DNA from: Pseudomonas orientalis
GTDB lineage: Bacteria; Pseudomonadota; Gammaproteobacteria; Pseudomonadales; Pseudomonadaceae
DNA length: 64,000 nt
Direction: 5' to 3'
Assembly (NCBI RefSeq): GCF_001439815.1
Contig: NZ_JYLM01000011.1
Span: forward strand, 62,001 to 126,000
Part shown: positions 52,359 to 61,003 of the stretch, in pieces
Layout of the letters: each line of letters begins with the position of its first letter
Numbering within the stretch: the stretch's first letter is position 1
The notes under the pieces: model-generated
What the model was told of the DNA's origin: nothing
What the model saw: only the letters and a program-made list of their open reading frames with translations
Databases searched by the model: none
Program-made: the position numbers and the translations under genes

Positions 52359-53153
52359 TCAGATAATGGAGCGAACAACGCCCCCATCGACTCTCAGCGA
52401 AGACCCGGTGGTTCCAGAGGACAGCTCCGAGCAAATGTAGATGACCATGTTCGCCACTTCCTCGGTTGTAGTAAAACGGTCGATCAGCGTGGAGGGCCGG
52501 GTCGTACTCAGGAAGTTCTTCTCGGCCTCTTGCTGGGTGATGCCTTGCTCCTTTGCAAGCGCCGTCATCCAGTTACCCATGATCTCGGACCGAGTGGGAC
52601 CAGGCAGGACGGCATTGACGGTAACGCCCGTGCCTTTGGCCAGCTCGGCCAACCCTCTTGACACGGCAAGTTGGGCTGTCTTGGTAACGCCGTAGTCAAT
52701 CATCTCCTTGGGGACGGCGATGGCGGACTCGCTGCTCATGAACACCACCCTGCCCCAGCCACGTTGAATCATGCCAGGCATGTAGGCCCGCGCTGCCCGC
52801 ACGCCGCTCATGACGTTGAGTTGGTACAGGTCGATCCATTCGGCGTCGTTCTGTTCGAAGAAGCCCTTCGGGTGCGCTGTACCGGCATTGTTGACGAGGA
52901 TATCAACGTCCTTGGCCTGCGCTGCCAATGCGGCAGAGCCTTCAGCCGTAGCAACGTCCGCCACAACGCCGATGAATTCAGCGTCGGGCAGAAGGGCGCG
53001 CAGTTCTTTGACAGCGGTGTCCACGCGTTCCTGGGTACGCCCGTTGATGAAAACAGATGCACCAGCCCGAGCAAGGCCCTCCGCGATAGCGCGACCGATG
53101 CCGGCAGTGGATCCGGTGACGAGGGCCTTGCGGCCGTTAAGTTCGATCTTCAT
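52359..53153 (-). CDS. SDR family oxidoreductase
   Basis: 264 aa. Cofactor loop VTGSTAGIGRAIAEGL, VNNAGTAHPKG, catalytic Tyr-Lys in YGVTK, and a C-terminal FTTTEEVANMVIYICSELSSGTTGSSLRVDGG. ATG 53153 has AGAG upstream; the reading from 53342 crosses the promoter. Divergent from a LysR gene at 53368, its probable regulator. Confidence 0.88.
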   Translation of the reverse strand: MKIELNGRKALVTGSTAGIGRAIAEGLARAGASVFINGRTQERVDTAVKELRALLPDAEFIGVVADVATAEGSAALAAQAKDVDILVNNAGTAHPKGFFEQNDAEWIDLYQLNVMSGVRAARAYMPGMIQRGWGRVVFMSSESAIAVPKEMIDYGVTKTAQLAVSRGLAELAKGTGVTVNAVLPGPTRSEIMGNWMTALAKEQGITQQEAEKNFLSTTRPSTLIDRFTTTEEVANMVIYICSELSSGTTGSSLRVDGGVVRSII

Positions 53154-53367
53154 GGGGTTCTCTTTTGGTGGGTTATGTCGATAAGTCAAACCGGCACCTG
53201 CGCGAAAGAAGCTGAGCACTTGCCTGGTAGCGACGATCAGATTGTTCACTTGAACGAAGCTCGCTGGAAGGCACGGCAAGCGCCTATCATCTATGCGTTG
53301 ATCACATATATCTTTGGAGGATCTCCCCGAGAAATGTCCCATTCACCCACGCGAAGGAGGCATGACA

Positions 53368-54333
53368 ATGCACTATGACAACGGCGTTAAGGCTCGGCAG
53401 ACGGGTAAGCTGCTGTGGATGCAGTGTTTCGTACGTGCGGTGGAGACCGGCAGCTTTTCCGCGACGGCTCGCGAACTGGGCATCGGGCAGCCCAATGTGG
53501 GTCGACATATTGGGTCACTCGAATCGGACCTTGCCGTGCGCCTGTTGCACCGGACAACACGCAAGCTGTCGTTGACGACCGAAGGGGAGCGCTATTACAT
53601 CGAAGCCCGGCGTGTTCTTGACGCCATTGACGAGGCTGAATCGGTGGCCCGCGGCGAAGACGAGCTCCGTGGTTTGATGCGCGTAAGTTGCTCAATGGTC
53701 GTCGGTTTGCTGCATGTGCAACCTTTGATCGCGCCATTGCTTGCGCGGTACCCGCAGTTGAATGTCGAACTGCATTTGTCCGACGAATACGTCGATCTGG
53801 TCGCAGAGCGCTTCGACTTGGCCGTGCGCGTGGGTACCCTGAAGAGCAACATGCTCGTTGCACGACAGGTCGGCGTATCCGAGCGCGCCGTTTTCGCCAG
53901 CACCGAATACCTCGAACGTCATGGCGAGCCTGACACACCACAAGACTTGATGAACCACGAGTGCATACTCAACACCCGTTTGCCCAACGGAGGTCTCTGG
54001 CCTTTCGTTGGCAACGAGATCAACATAACGGGTCGGTACCGCCTCAACAACCACGAGGCAATTGTGAGTGCCGTACGCCAGGGCATCGGCATCGGCCTTG
54101 CTCCCGTCTGGATCTTTGAAGGAGATCTTCGCGCGGGTCGCGTGAAGGCGTTGCTTCCCCGCCATCCGCTTCCCGCTGCTGAAGTCCACCTGGTTTATCC
54201 GGAGCGCAGACTGGTCGCCAAACGGACGCGGATATTCATGGATGCAATCGCCACCGCCTTTGCGGGCAAGACCTGCATGCAGTCCGGACACCTCGATAGA
54301 CTTCGAAACTCCGGTGCCGCTCAGCTTGAATAA
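53368..54333 (+). CDS. LysR family transcriptional regulator
   Basis: 321 aa. N-terminal HTH: FVRAVETGSFSATARELGIGQPNVGRHIGSLE. C-terminal substrate-binding fold follows (LMRVSCSMVVGLLHVQPLIAPLL). The start is ATG 53368, seven bases after AAGGAGG; the ATG at 53362 is only 1-2 bases from it and unlikely. Divergent from the SDR gene over 214 nt. Confidence 0.88.
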   Translation: MHYDNGVKARQTGKLLWMQCFVRAVETGSFSATARELGIGQPNVGRHIGSLESDLAVRLLHRTTRKLSLTTEGERYYIEARRVLDAIDEAESVARGEDELRGLMRVSCSMVVGLLHVQPLIAPLLARYPQLNVELHLSDEYVDLVAERFDLAVRVGTLKSNMLVARQVGVSERAVFASTEYLERHGEPDTPQDLMNHECILNTRLPNGGLWPFVGNEINITGRYRLNNHEAIVSAVRQGIGIGLAPVWIFEGDLRAGRVKALLPRHPLPAAEVHLVYPERRLVAKRTRIFMDAIATAFAGKTCMQSGHLDRLRNSGAAQLE

Positions 54334-54647
54334 TACAACGTGAGCGTTGGCGCTCAGCGCTCTTCAATCACGCAACTGATTTGTCAGAATCCTGGAATTC
54401 TCGCGATGACTGCGCTTTGCGAAGACTCGACAGAAATTGCCTGGTCTGGCGGTTGGATCTCGGACAGACGACGCGACATGTTGACGGCGCCGTTGCCACC
54501 AGTTGCTTCATCTTGGCACGCGCCGATTTACGCGTAGTCCACATGTAGTTGGGCGCGGTTGAACTGCTGACCATTGCGGTGCCGGGCGCGCCACAGCATC
54601 AGCACACCAGCCGAAGCGTCTATTTCACAAATCTCAGGCAAAAAAAA

Positions 54648-54665
54648 GCCACTCGATTGAGTGGC
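54648..54665. terminator. Bidirectional terminator, probably of a former tRNA-Gly gene
   Basis: GCCACTC (54648-54654) pairs with GAGTGGC (54659-54665) around GATT, with A-rich sequence before and TTTTTC after. On the minus strand it lies 15 nt past the end of the tRNA-Gly 3' fragment and would be its natural terminator. Confidence 0.82.
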
Positions 54666-54680
54666 TTTTTCTTCAATGCT

Positions 54681-54698
54681 TGGAGCGGGAAACGAGAC
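54681..54698 (-). other. Isolated 3' end of tRNA-Gly (probable attachment-site scar)
   Basis: TGGAGCGGGAAACGAGAC on the plus strand is, on the minus strand, GTCTCGTTTCCCGCTCCA. That equals the last 18 nt of the bacterial tRNA-Gly(GCC), including CCA. The sequence upstream of it on the minus strand has no tRNA body. A terminator stands directly downstream. tRNA 3' ends are classic integration targets, so this may be the distal att repeat of an integrated element. No integrase lies in the window. The identity of the tRNA is recalled, not looked up. Confidence 0.65.
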
Positions 54699-55017
54699 GC
54701 GACAACCCACTCTATCTCCTTGAAAAACCTGCTTTTTTGTTAAAAAACCGGCGTTTCGATGGGACTAATTTTGTACCGCTTTGCGGCCGCTGGCAAGGCC
54801 CCCTCGTCAGCCCGGTCGGCGACGGGTGTCAGTCAGGTCCGAGAGGGCTGTGCGGTGTCGCCGACAGCGGCTTCTGAAAACGTCGCCTGGGGTGAAAAAG
54901 TGCGGGGCCTGAGTGGTTAAATGGGGTATTCAGGAAGCCATACCGCCGCCGTTGGCCGAGGCCAGCGCGAACCCGCCGTCACCCTCTCCCACCCATGGCC
55001 CCAGGAGGTCCACTGTG
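54699..55017. other. Gene-free stretch to the right of the tRNA scar
   Basis: About 320 nt with no convincing gene, tRNA or repeat. Short inverted stretches occur (for example around 54790-54870), but none has a clear terminator or operator form. Confidence 0.4.
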
Positions 55018-55233
55018 ATGACGATCATGAATCAGCCCCCCGCCCCCCCTGCCCAGGGCACCCTACGCCTGACCCGTGATGAAGTGCGGGTGTTGCAGTA
55101 CTACCGCACCCTCTCGGAAACCGATCGCGAAGCCACGCGCTGCTTGCTGCAAGTGCTACAGGCCGCGCCGCCCGCACCCGCCCGCCGCCCTGCCAAGGCC
55201 AAGGCCAAGCGTACGCCCCCGATCAGGCTGTAG
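55018..55233 (+). CDS. Small hypothetical protein
   Basis: 71 aa, not recognised. A Pro/Ala-rich start (MTIMNQPPAPPAQG), a helical middle (LTRDEVRVLQYYRTLSETDREATRCLLQVLQAA) that resembles the C-terminal tails of small HTH regulators, and a basic Lys/Arg/Pro tail. AGGAGG precedes ATG 55018, which is good support for translation. A small hairpin follows the stop. Nothing points to a function. Confidence 0.6.
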   Translation: MTIMNQPPAPPAQGTLRLTRDEVRVLQYYRTLSETDREATRCLLQVLQAAPPAPARRPAKAKAKRTPPIRL

Positions 55234-55245
55234 TAAAAAACCATT

Positions 55246-55262
55246 AAAGCCCCACGGGCTTT
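55246..55262 (+). terminator. Terminator after the small ORF
   Basis: AAAGCCC (55246-55252) pairs with GGGCTTT (55256-55262) around CAC, 13 nt after the stop. The stem is short and the T-run is mostly within it. Confidence 0.55.
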
Positions 55263-55272
55263 CTTGAAGGAT

Positions 55273-55347
55273 GGATCACGCAGCAGCACACGGAGCGATC
55301 AGGAATGACCAGCGACGCACGGCGTGATCCTCCAGTGTGCTGCTGCG
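55273..55347. repeat. Composite inverted repeat in a gene gap
   Basis: Two inverted pairs interleave. GGATCACGC (55273-55281) pairs with GCGTGATCC (55322-55330), and CGCAGCAGCACAC (55279-55291) pairs with GTGTGCTGCTGCG (55335-55347). It lies in the 264-nt gap before 55498. It may be an operator, a recombination trace or a cruciform; there is no direct clue. The stretch 55348-55497 holds nothing else I recognise. Confidence 0.55.
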
Positions 55348-55497
55348 CATAGGACCCACAACCGACTAAAAAACTGTCAGAGATGACAGTAGACGCCTGC
55401 GACTCCCCGTCCGAGAATCAACCCTATGCGGTGACAATCTCCAGTCTCTGATACTGGGCTAGCAGATTTACCGCCAGCAATCGATGAGGGTTCGGTC

Positions 55498-55722
55498 ATG
55501 GAGATCACTGAATGCCGCGCCGCAGACAACGTCATCTTGACGCTAAAACCAACGAGCACGCGAAGCAGGCGCCTGCTTTGCGGTCAGCTGCGCCAGATCA
55601 ATCCGCCTGCCGAATATTTGATCCTGATCGAAGAATGGACGTCTCAAGCCCATTATGTGCGTTTCGAGCAGATTGCAACGTGCGAGCGCATGACAAAAAA
55701 TCTGCGGGCACGCCCCGCCTGA
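55498..55722 (+). CDS. Possible small ABM-like protein (degenerate)
   Basis: 74 aa. NVILTLKPTSTRSRRLL and EYLILIEEWTSQAHYVRFEQIATCE loosely match the antibiotic-biosynthesis-monooxygenase fold, which is usually ~95 aa. It is preceded by GAGGG and an ATG at 55498. The stop lies just inside the next, overlapping gene. It may be a remnant or a chance frame. Confidence 0.35.
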   Translation: MEITECRAADNVILTLKPTSTRSRRLLCGQLRQINPPAEYLILIEEWTSQAHYVRFEQIATCERMTKNLRARPA

Positions 55723-56510
55723 GCACACCTATCAACCTGCGCTCACGCGTCATCCTGGCTATCGGCCTGTTCACCACCATGGGGCTGGCCCAGGCAGAAC
55801 GCGCCCTCATCGAGCCGTCGCAGGTACAAGAAGCGATAACGATTGAAACAGCGATTGAAGCTCAAAGTGCCAACGCCGCCCCCGCCGACACCGCTTGGTA
55901 TGTGGTGCTCAAGGGTACGACACCTGTCCTCATCACCGCGCCTCACGCCACGAAGCCCTATAGGGAAGGCAACTATCGTTTTTCTGACGGGGCAGGCACA
56001 GCCGCGCTGGCCAAATTGCTCAATACCTTAACGTGCGCGACCGTCATTTATACCCAATACCGCAGCCCCTCAGACCCCAACTATTACGACGGCAATGCCT
56101 TCAAGGCACAAGTCGCCGAGTTGATCAAACAGCAGAAGCCACAGTTATTGATTGACCTTCACGGCAGCAGCACCTCGCGCCCCTACGATGTCGACTTTGG
56201 CACCATGGAGGGTGCGTCGTTACTGGGACGCACTGATATTGTCCCGGGTCTGCGCAAAGCGTTGCGCAGGGAAGGACTTCGGAATTTCTCAGACAACTAC
56301 TTCCCGGCCGCCAAGCATCATACGCTCACACGATTTGCCTCCTCTCTCGGCGTTCCCAGCGTTCAGCTGGAAATCAACAGCACTTGGCTGCTTCCATCGT
56401 TGGGGGATATCTATGCCCAACGTTTTGCCCAATTGCTGCAAGGCATCACCCGGTATATTCGAAATAGAACCGACAATCCCGAAGGCGCGTGTCGAGCGGA
56501 TGTGTTGTGA
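55635..56510 (+). CDS. N-formylglutamate amidohydrolase-like exported protein
   Basis: The conserved part is about 260 aa: VLITAPHATKPYREGNYRFSDGAG, LLIDLHGSSTSRPYDVDFG, and VPSVQLEINSTWLLPS, matching the zinc-dependent FGase superfamily. A signal-like helix VILAIGLFTTMGLAQA begins about 35 residues after ATG 55635. No ATG/GTG/TTG with a good ribosome site was found directly before it; GTG 55680 and ATG 55512 are other options. Convergent with the T6SS gene tssA. It could be an amidase acting outside the cytoplasm. The N-terminus is uncertain. Confidence 0.72.
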   Translation: MDVSSPLCAFRADCNVRAHDKKSAGTPRLSTPINLRSRVILAIGLFTTMGLAQAERALIEPSQVQEAITIETAIEAQSANAAPADTAWYVVLKGTTPVLITAPHATKPYREGNYRFSDGAGTAALAKLLNTLTCATVIYTQYRSPSDPNYYDGNAFKAQVAELIKQQKPQLLIDLHGSSTSRPYDVDFGTMEGASLLGRTDIVPGLRKALRREGLRNFSDNYFPAAKHHTLTRFASSLGVPSVQLEINSTWLLPSLGDIYAQRFAQLLQGITRYIRNRTDNPEGACRADVL

Positions 56511-56641
56511 TTCCAACAGCCTTCGGCCCTGTTCTTCAACACTCGCAGCAGAAGCCCTTGAAGACAAAGCTGGATGATCGGCTCGTGGCCTTTTTTATGC
56601 CCGCCGATTACCAGAGGCCAGTAAACCTGGCAGATTTATAC

Positions 56642-57730
56642 CTATACATCCGTCCCCAGAACATTACGAATCCCATCCACCACGCTGCTGTCCTTGATCA
56701 CGTCGCTCAACCAGCTCTCCAGAGGCATATCCCCCCATTTGATAGCGCGCTCAATCAGCAGAGGCACTGGGCTGTGAGGCTCGGTTTGCTTGAAGTACTG
56801 GACCACGCCTCGAAGTTGGGCCAACGCTTCCGCACGGGATTGCGGCTCCGTGCGAATAGCCTCAACCGTGGACGGAGTGACCACCGGTTCGTGCTGTGCA
56901 GGTATACGTGGCGCCACAGGTTTTGTCGGTTGAGGGGCAACGGCCGGCGCAGGCGTTCGCACCACATCACCGCCGCGCTCCGCCAACAGTCTTTCAGTCA
57001 GTTGATTGACCCGAACCAGCGTTTCATCCAGGCGGGTCAGGCGCGGTGCGTCCAGCTCAAACAATACGTCAATCGATGTTTGCAGGCTTCGGCAAACGCT
57101 TAGGCATTTCTGCACCTCAGTGTGCCGAGTGTGCAGGTAGTCAACAGCCGTCAACGCGGCCGCCCGCTGGAACATTTCCCCATTGATCTTGCCCTCGGCC
57201 AGGCACGCATCCATCGCCTCCGGGCTCTGTCGTCCCCTGTTATCGACTTGAAGTGACTGGTCATACAGGGCTAGGCCGTAGGGTGGGTCCTGGGTTAGAG
57301 GAACGCTGGCGACAATATCGGTGAGAGTGGTGCTCAGCCACGCCAAACGTTCGGCTCGGGCCTCCAGTCCCTCGTCAAGGGCAGGATACAACCTTGGCCA
57401 ATGCCCCTTAAGAATGGCGTCGCACACAGACAAGCCAAATGCGACCCCCTCAAACCGGTGTTGGTGGCCTAGCCCTTCGCACAACCAGGCCACCAAGCGC
57501 AGATCTTTGCTCTGCTGGGACAGGCCGTCAGCGCTCAGACGAACGACTTGCTCCCAATCCGCGTGTTTCAGTTCCGCTTGCCACTCACCCTGGGTCAGAT
57601 AGGACGCATCGGCACGCCGTGCTTCCTTGATCTGATCGAACAGCTCGGAAAAGCTCAGATCGTCACCACCGCCCCCGTCGATAGGTTGGGTCAGGACGAC
57701 GATGGAATATTCGTGCAAATGTTCAGACAT
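56642..57730 (-). CDS. tssA: Type VI secretion protein TssA
   Basis: 362 aa baseplate/tail assembly cap protein. The ImpA_N domain is evident (LSFSELFDQIKEARRADASYLTQGEW, DLRLVAWLCEGLGHQHRFEGVAFGL), then a Pro/Ala-rich linker near 260-285, then the C-terminal TEPHSPVPLLIERAIKWGDMPLESWL, typical of TssA. Follows hcp by 108 nt, with a hairpin between. Last gene of the T6SS block here. Confidence 0.9.
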   Translation of the reverse strand: MSEHLHEYSIVVLTQPIDGGGGDDLSFSELFDQIKEARRADASYLTQGEWQAELKHADWEQVVRLSADGLSQQSKDLRLVAWLCEGLGHQHRFEGVAFGLSVCDAILKGHWPRLYPALDEGLEARAERLAWLSTTLTDIVASVPLTQDPPYGLALYDQSLQVDNRGRQSPEAMDACLAEGKINGEMFQRAAALTAVDYLHTRHTEVQKCLSVCRSLQTSIDVLFELDAPRLTRLDETLVRVNQLTERLLAERGGDVVRTPAPAVAPQPTKPVAPRIPAQHEPVVTPSTVEAIRTEPQSRAEALAQLRGVVQYFKQTEPHSPVPLLIERAIKWGDMPLESWLSDVIKDSSVVDGIRNVLGTDV

Positions 57731-57772
57731 GCTTACCTCTGGCTATCACCGATCATTGCCTCTATACGCAAA

Positions 57773-57802
57773 ACGCCCCACCTCGATACCGAGGCAGGGC
57801 GT
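57773..57802 (-). terminator. Hairpin after hcp
   Basis: ACGCCC/GGGCGT (57773-57778 and 57797-57802) and CCTCG/CGAGG (57781-57785 and 57790-57794) form a two-part stem with a 4-nt loop. TTTT follows on the minus strand. Probably partial termination after the strongly expressed hcp. Confidence 0.65.
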
Positions 57803-57838
57803 CGCCTCTACCCTTTCAATCAGGGCAAGGGGTATTGC

Positions 57839-58357
57839 TTAGGCATGCGTCTTGTTCTTGGTGCGATCCCAGCCGCCCACAACTTTGCCGCCACCTTGAC
57901 CGTCGCCGCGCTTCTGCTGTACGTACTCGGTCTTGATTCGCGCATAGTTGAACTTGACTTCTTCCTTGGGCAGATCACTGACGTCGGCAGCGTCGTTGCC
58001 GGCGTCCATGTTGCCCAGGAACTTGACGGAAGACACCACCACTTCTTCCATGGTGATGGTCAGGTAGGTGACTTTGTCGCCTCCCGCGCGGTTGACGTGC
58101 AGCACCAACTCTTTGATGTGCTGACCCTTACAGCAGGTTTCGAACAACTTGGCCGAGGCTTTGTCGACGACCTTACGGATCGAAAAATCACTCAGGTTCA
58201 CGCGCTCCGATGAGGCGCCGCCGGCCGAGCTGGCGGTGGCGGAAGTGGCTTGGGTGGCGCCATATTCGTAGCCCACCACTTCGATCCAGTCAGCGTGCTT
58301 GTCGTCGGTGCTTTCACCAGGAATGCCGTCGATTTTCAGGTATGCATCAAATGCCAT
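57839..58357 (-). CDS. hcp: Type VI secretion tube protein Hcp
   Basis: 172 aa. MAFDAYLKIDGIPGESTDDKHADWIEVVGYEYG is the Hcp signature. LSDFSIRKVVDKASAKLFETCCKGQHIKELVLHV and FNYARIKTEYVQQ complete the tube fold. ATG 58357 has AAGGAG upstream; the reading from TTG 58444 has no ribosome site. The 162-nt gap before it may hold its own promoter. Hexameric rings of Hcp form the inner tube. Confidence 0.94.
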   Translation of the reverse strand: MAFDAYLKIDGIPGESTDDKHADWIEVVGYEYGATQATSATASSAGGASSERVNLSDFSIRKVVDKASAKLFETCCKGQHIKELVLHVNRAGGDKVTYLTITMEEVVVSSVKFLGNMDAGNDAADVSDLPKEEVKFNYARIKTEYVQQKRGDGQGGGKVVGGWDRTKNKTHA

Positions 58358-58519
58358 TGGGTAAAACTCCTTCATTGGTGTAAGGCGGTGTCCATCCATC
58401 AGCGGAACACGGCACCTTTGCGATAAGTCCCATTGCCCAAGCAAATGAGACGTTTACTGGTGTTACCGAGTAGGCGTTCCCGCTCGACAACCAGTATTTT
58501 TTTGCGCGCCCCCATGCCG

Positions 58520-61003
58520 TCATGGCTGTGCGCGCACTTCAATCTCCACACGGCGGTTCGGCTCCAGGCACTTGATCAGCTCCGCGCGCGGCAATGCGCT
58601 GTCGCAGCGCACCAAAGGCCGACGACTCCCCTCCCCGATGGCCGTGACCAGCTCCTGGGGTACGCCTTTGCCAACCAGGTAGGTTTTGATGGTCTCGGCG
58701 CGCTGGCGAGAAACCCGCAGGTTGCTCTCGGCATCGCCGATTTGATCGGCATGGCCGGCAATCACAATGGTGCCGACGTTAGGGGTATTGAGCAGCTTGG
58801 CGGCAATCTGGCTCAGTTGCAGCCGGCCGCTATCCTTCAGGCTCTGCAAGTCCGCCCGACCGAACGCAAACAAGGTGTCCGACTCCAGGGTGATGGTCTC
58901 AATAGCCCGCAGTGACTGCGCTAACAGGCTGTTGATGTAGTTGCGCGAACTGGAGACCAGGAACGCGTTGTCCATAATCCTGGGCACGTCCGGCTCGTTG
59001 ATCTGTTCGATGTAAAACGCGATTTGCCGCCCGGCATACAGGTAGTCGCCGGTTTCGGGCTGAACGGCTCCTGCTTGGGTGGCCAGATGACGGGCAATGC
59101 TGGGGTACCAAAAGTCTGGAAGCGTCTGTTTGAGCAACAGCGGGTCCGCCGTGCCCTGCCCGGATTTGGCAAGCATTTGGTAGGTCTTCAGCGTTGTCTT
59201 GCCGAACTGAGCGATGGATGACGCGCGGTTGTCCTGGGGCAAGGCCCGCGGCTCAACGCTGTCGATACCGGTCACAGGGTGTTTATCCTGGGTGGTGCGC
59301 TGATAAACCTTGAGCGTCGGTAACAGCGATAACGACCGCGTCAGGTTCTCTGCAGCGGGCGTCAGCATCACCCGTTCCAACTCGGCAAAATAATGCTCAC
59401 GGACCTCTGGCTCGATCAGCCAACCTTGATAAAGCCCCAGACGCAAAGCCCACGGCACGCCGGTTTGACGGTGTTGGTCGTAGTAATCTGCTGCACTGGC
59501 GCGCAAACGGTCCAGGCGCTGCCAGGCCGCATACGTTCCCGGTGACTGGGCATCCTGCTCCGCGGCCAGCGCCAAGTCGCCAGCGAGGCCCTTAATGGCC
59601 AGCGTGTTCTGCCAAAAAGACACACCCCACGCACCACAAACAGCCAGCGCCAAGACCGCCCCCCCCAGACGCCAACCGCGAAGACGACGATCCTCACGAC
59701 GGTTACGGCTGTACAGCATCACCAGATGTTGATCCGGAATGATGACCTTCTGGAACAGGCTCTGGATGAACAGCGATTGTGGCTGGGCCGCGCCTTGAGC
59801 CGTGCTGGATAGCGGCGCCAGGGCAAACCGTTGGCTGACTTGGCGGTTGTGCTCACCCAACGCTGCACACTGAGCATCCAAGGCGCTGGTGAAATAGAAC
59901 CCGCGCAGCAAGGTCGACTTCTGATAAGGATTGGCTTGCACCAAGGCGGCGACAAACCCTCTTAAGACCGGTTTGAACGCCATCAGCTCCAGCGGAAAGC
60001 GGTACACCGTTGGGTCTTCTCGCGTGATGCGAATGTCTTGCTGCACCAACTGCTCACCCGCCACCTGTTGCCAGTGCCCGGTCCACAGGTCCAGCGCCTG
60101 GGAAAAACGCGCGCCCCAGTCGGCGTGTTCAAATTGCGCATGGGGGAAGGTCGTCCCTAGCACTCCTGCTTGGTGCGAAGCGTGCCCCTGCCGGTAAAAC
60201 TCGCTGAACCCTGGTAACAGGTCACACTTGGTGAAGACCAGATAGATCGGCAGCGTCAGCTCCAGCAACGCCTGTGCTTCCTGCACCCGCTCACGCAACC
60301 GCTTGGCCAACTGTTCGCACTCGAGCGGCGAGGCGCTGAGCAGGTCCTCCAGGCTGACCGTCACGATCAAGCCGTTCAGCGGTTGGCGAGGGCGGTATTG
60401 ACGCAGCAGGGTCAAAAAGCCGCGCCAACGACCCGCCTCCTCCGGGGCGTCCATGTAACGGCCTGCTGTATCGAGCAACACCGCTTCGGCACTGAAAAAC
60501 CAATCGCAGTTACGCGTCCCGCCCAAACCCACGGTGCGCATGCCCTCACGTTCCGCGTACGGAAAGTGCAGCCCCGATTGCAGCAACATCGAACTTTTAC
60601 CGGAAGCTGGTTGGCCAATCACCAAGTACCAGGGCAAGGCATACAGCGCATCGCGCGAGTGCCGTCCACGCGTGCCGGCACGCAAGCGAGCGATACTCTG
60701 CAATAAGCGTTCACGTAATAGACTGACCTCCTCACGGTCGGCAGGGCTGGCGTTCAATACCGCCTGATCGGCGTCATCACGCAATAGCACTTCCAGATCC
60801 TGATACTGCGCGGCCCCACGCTGCAACAACACCACATACAGCGACGAAGACAGCAGAAACCCACCTATCCCCACCATCAGGCTGCCCAGGGAGGTGAATC
60901 CCAGCCACACGCCCAACTTCCAGATGACAAAGAGCATCAGGAAGCAACCGACCCCGACCACATAAGGCTGATACTTCAAAAAGTAATACTTGAGCCGATT
61001 CAT
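58520..61003 (-). CDS. IcmF/TssM-like N-terminal domain fused to a C-terminal OmpA domain
   Basis: 827 aa. Two membrane helices at the N-terminus, then a TssM-type NTPase domain with Walker A VIGQPASGKSSML, and a third helix after RRLRGWRLGG. The TssM periplasmic domains are missing. The C-terminus (~700-827) is an OmpA-like peptidoglycan-binding domain: TLFAFGRADLQSLKDSGRLQ, IVIAGHADQIGDAESNLRVSRQRAETI, and IKCLEPNRRVEIEVRA. The start and stop overlaps with tagF (ATGA) place it in the operon. It may be a second, anchoring IcmF protein next to the normal TssM. Confidence 0.85.
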   Translation of the reverse strand: MNRLKYYFLKYQPYVVGVGCFLMLFVIWKLGVWLGFTSLGSLMVGIGGFLLSSSLYVVLLQRGAAQYQDLEVLLRDDADQAVLNASPADREEVSLLRERLLQSIARLRAGTRGRHSRDALYALPWYLVIGQPASGKSSMLLQSGLHFPYAEREGMRTVGLGGTRNCDWFFSAEAVLLDTAGRYMDAPEEAGRWRGFLTLLRQYRPRQPLNGLIVTVSLEDLLSASPLECEQLAKRLRERVQEAQALLELTLPIYLVFTKCDLLPGFSEFYRQGHASHQAGVLGTTFPHAQFEHADWGARFSQALDLWTGHWQQVAGEQLVQQDIRITREDPTVYRFPLELMAFKPVLRGFVAALVQANPYQKSTLLRGFYFTSALDAQCAALGEHNRQVSQRFALAPLSSTAQGAAQPQSLFIQSLFQKVIIPDQHLVMLYSRNRREDRRLRGWRLGGAVLALAVCGAWGVSFWQNTLAIKGLAGDLALAAEQDAQSPGTYAAWQRLDRLRASAADYYDQHRQTGVPWALRLGLYQGWLIEPEVREHYFAELERVMLTPAAENLTRSLSLLPTLKVYQRTTQDKHPVTGIDSVEPRALPQDNRASSIAQFGKTTLKTYQMLAKSGQGTADPLLLKQTLPDFWYPSIARHLATQAGAVQPETGDYLYAGRQIAFYIEQINEPDVPRIMDNAFLVSSSRNYINSLLAQSLRAIETITLESDTLFAFGRADLQSLKDSGRLQLSQIAAKLLNTPNVGTIVIAGHADQIGDAESNLRVSRQRAETIKTYLVGKGVPQELVTAIGEGSRRPLVRCDSALPRAELIKCLEPNRRVEIEVRAQP

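Noticed and set aside
54368..54710. Short minus-strand open frames around the tRNA scar
   Set aside because: They run across the terminator and the tRNA fragment; no ribosome site or family similarity.
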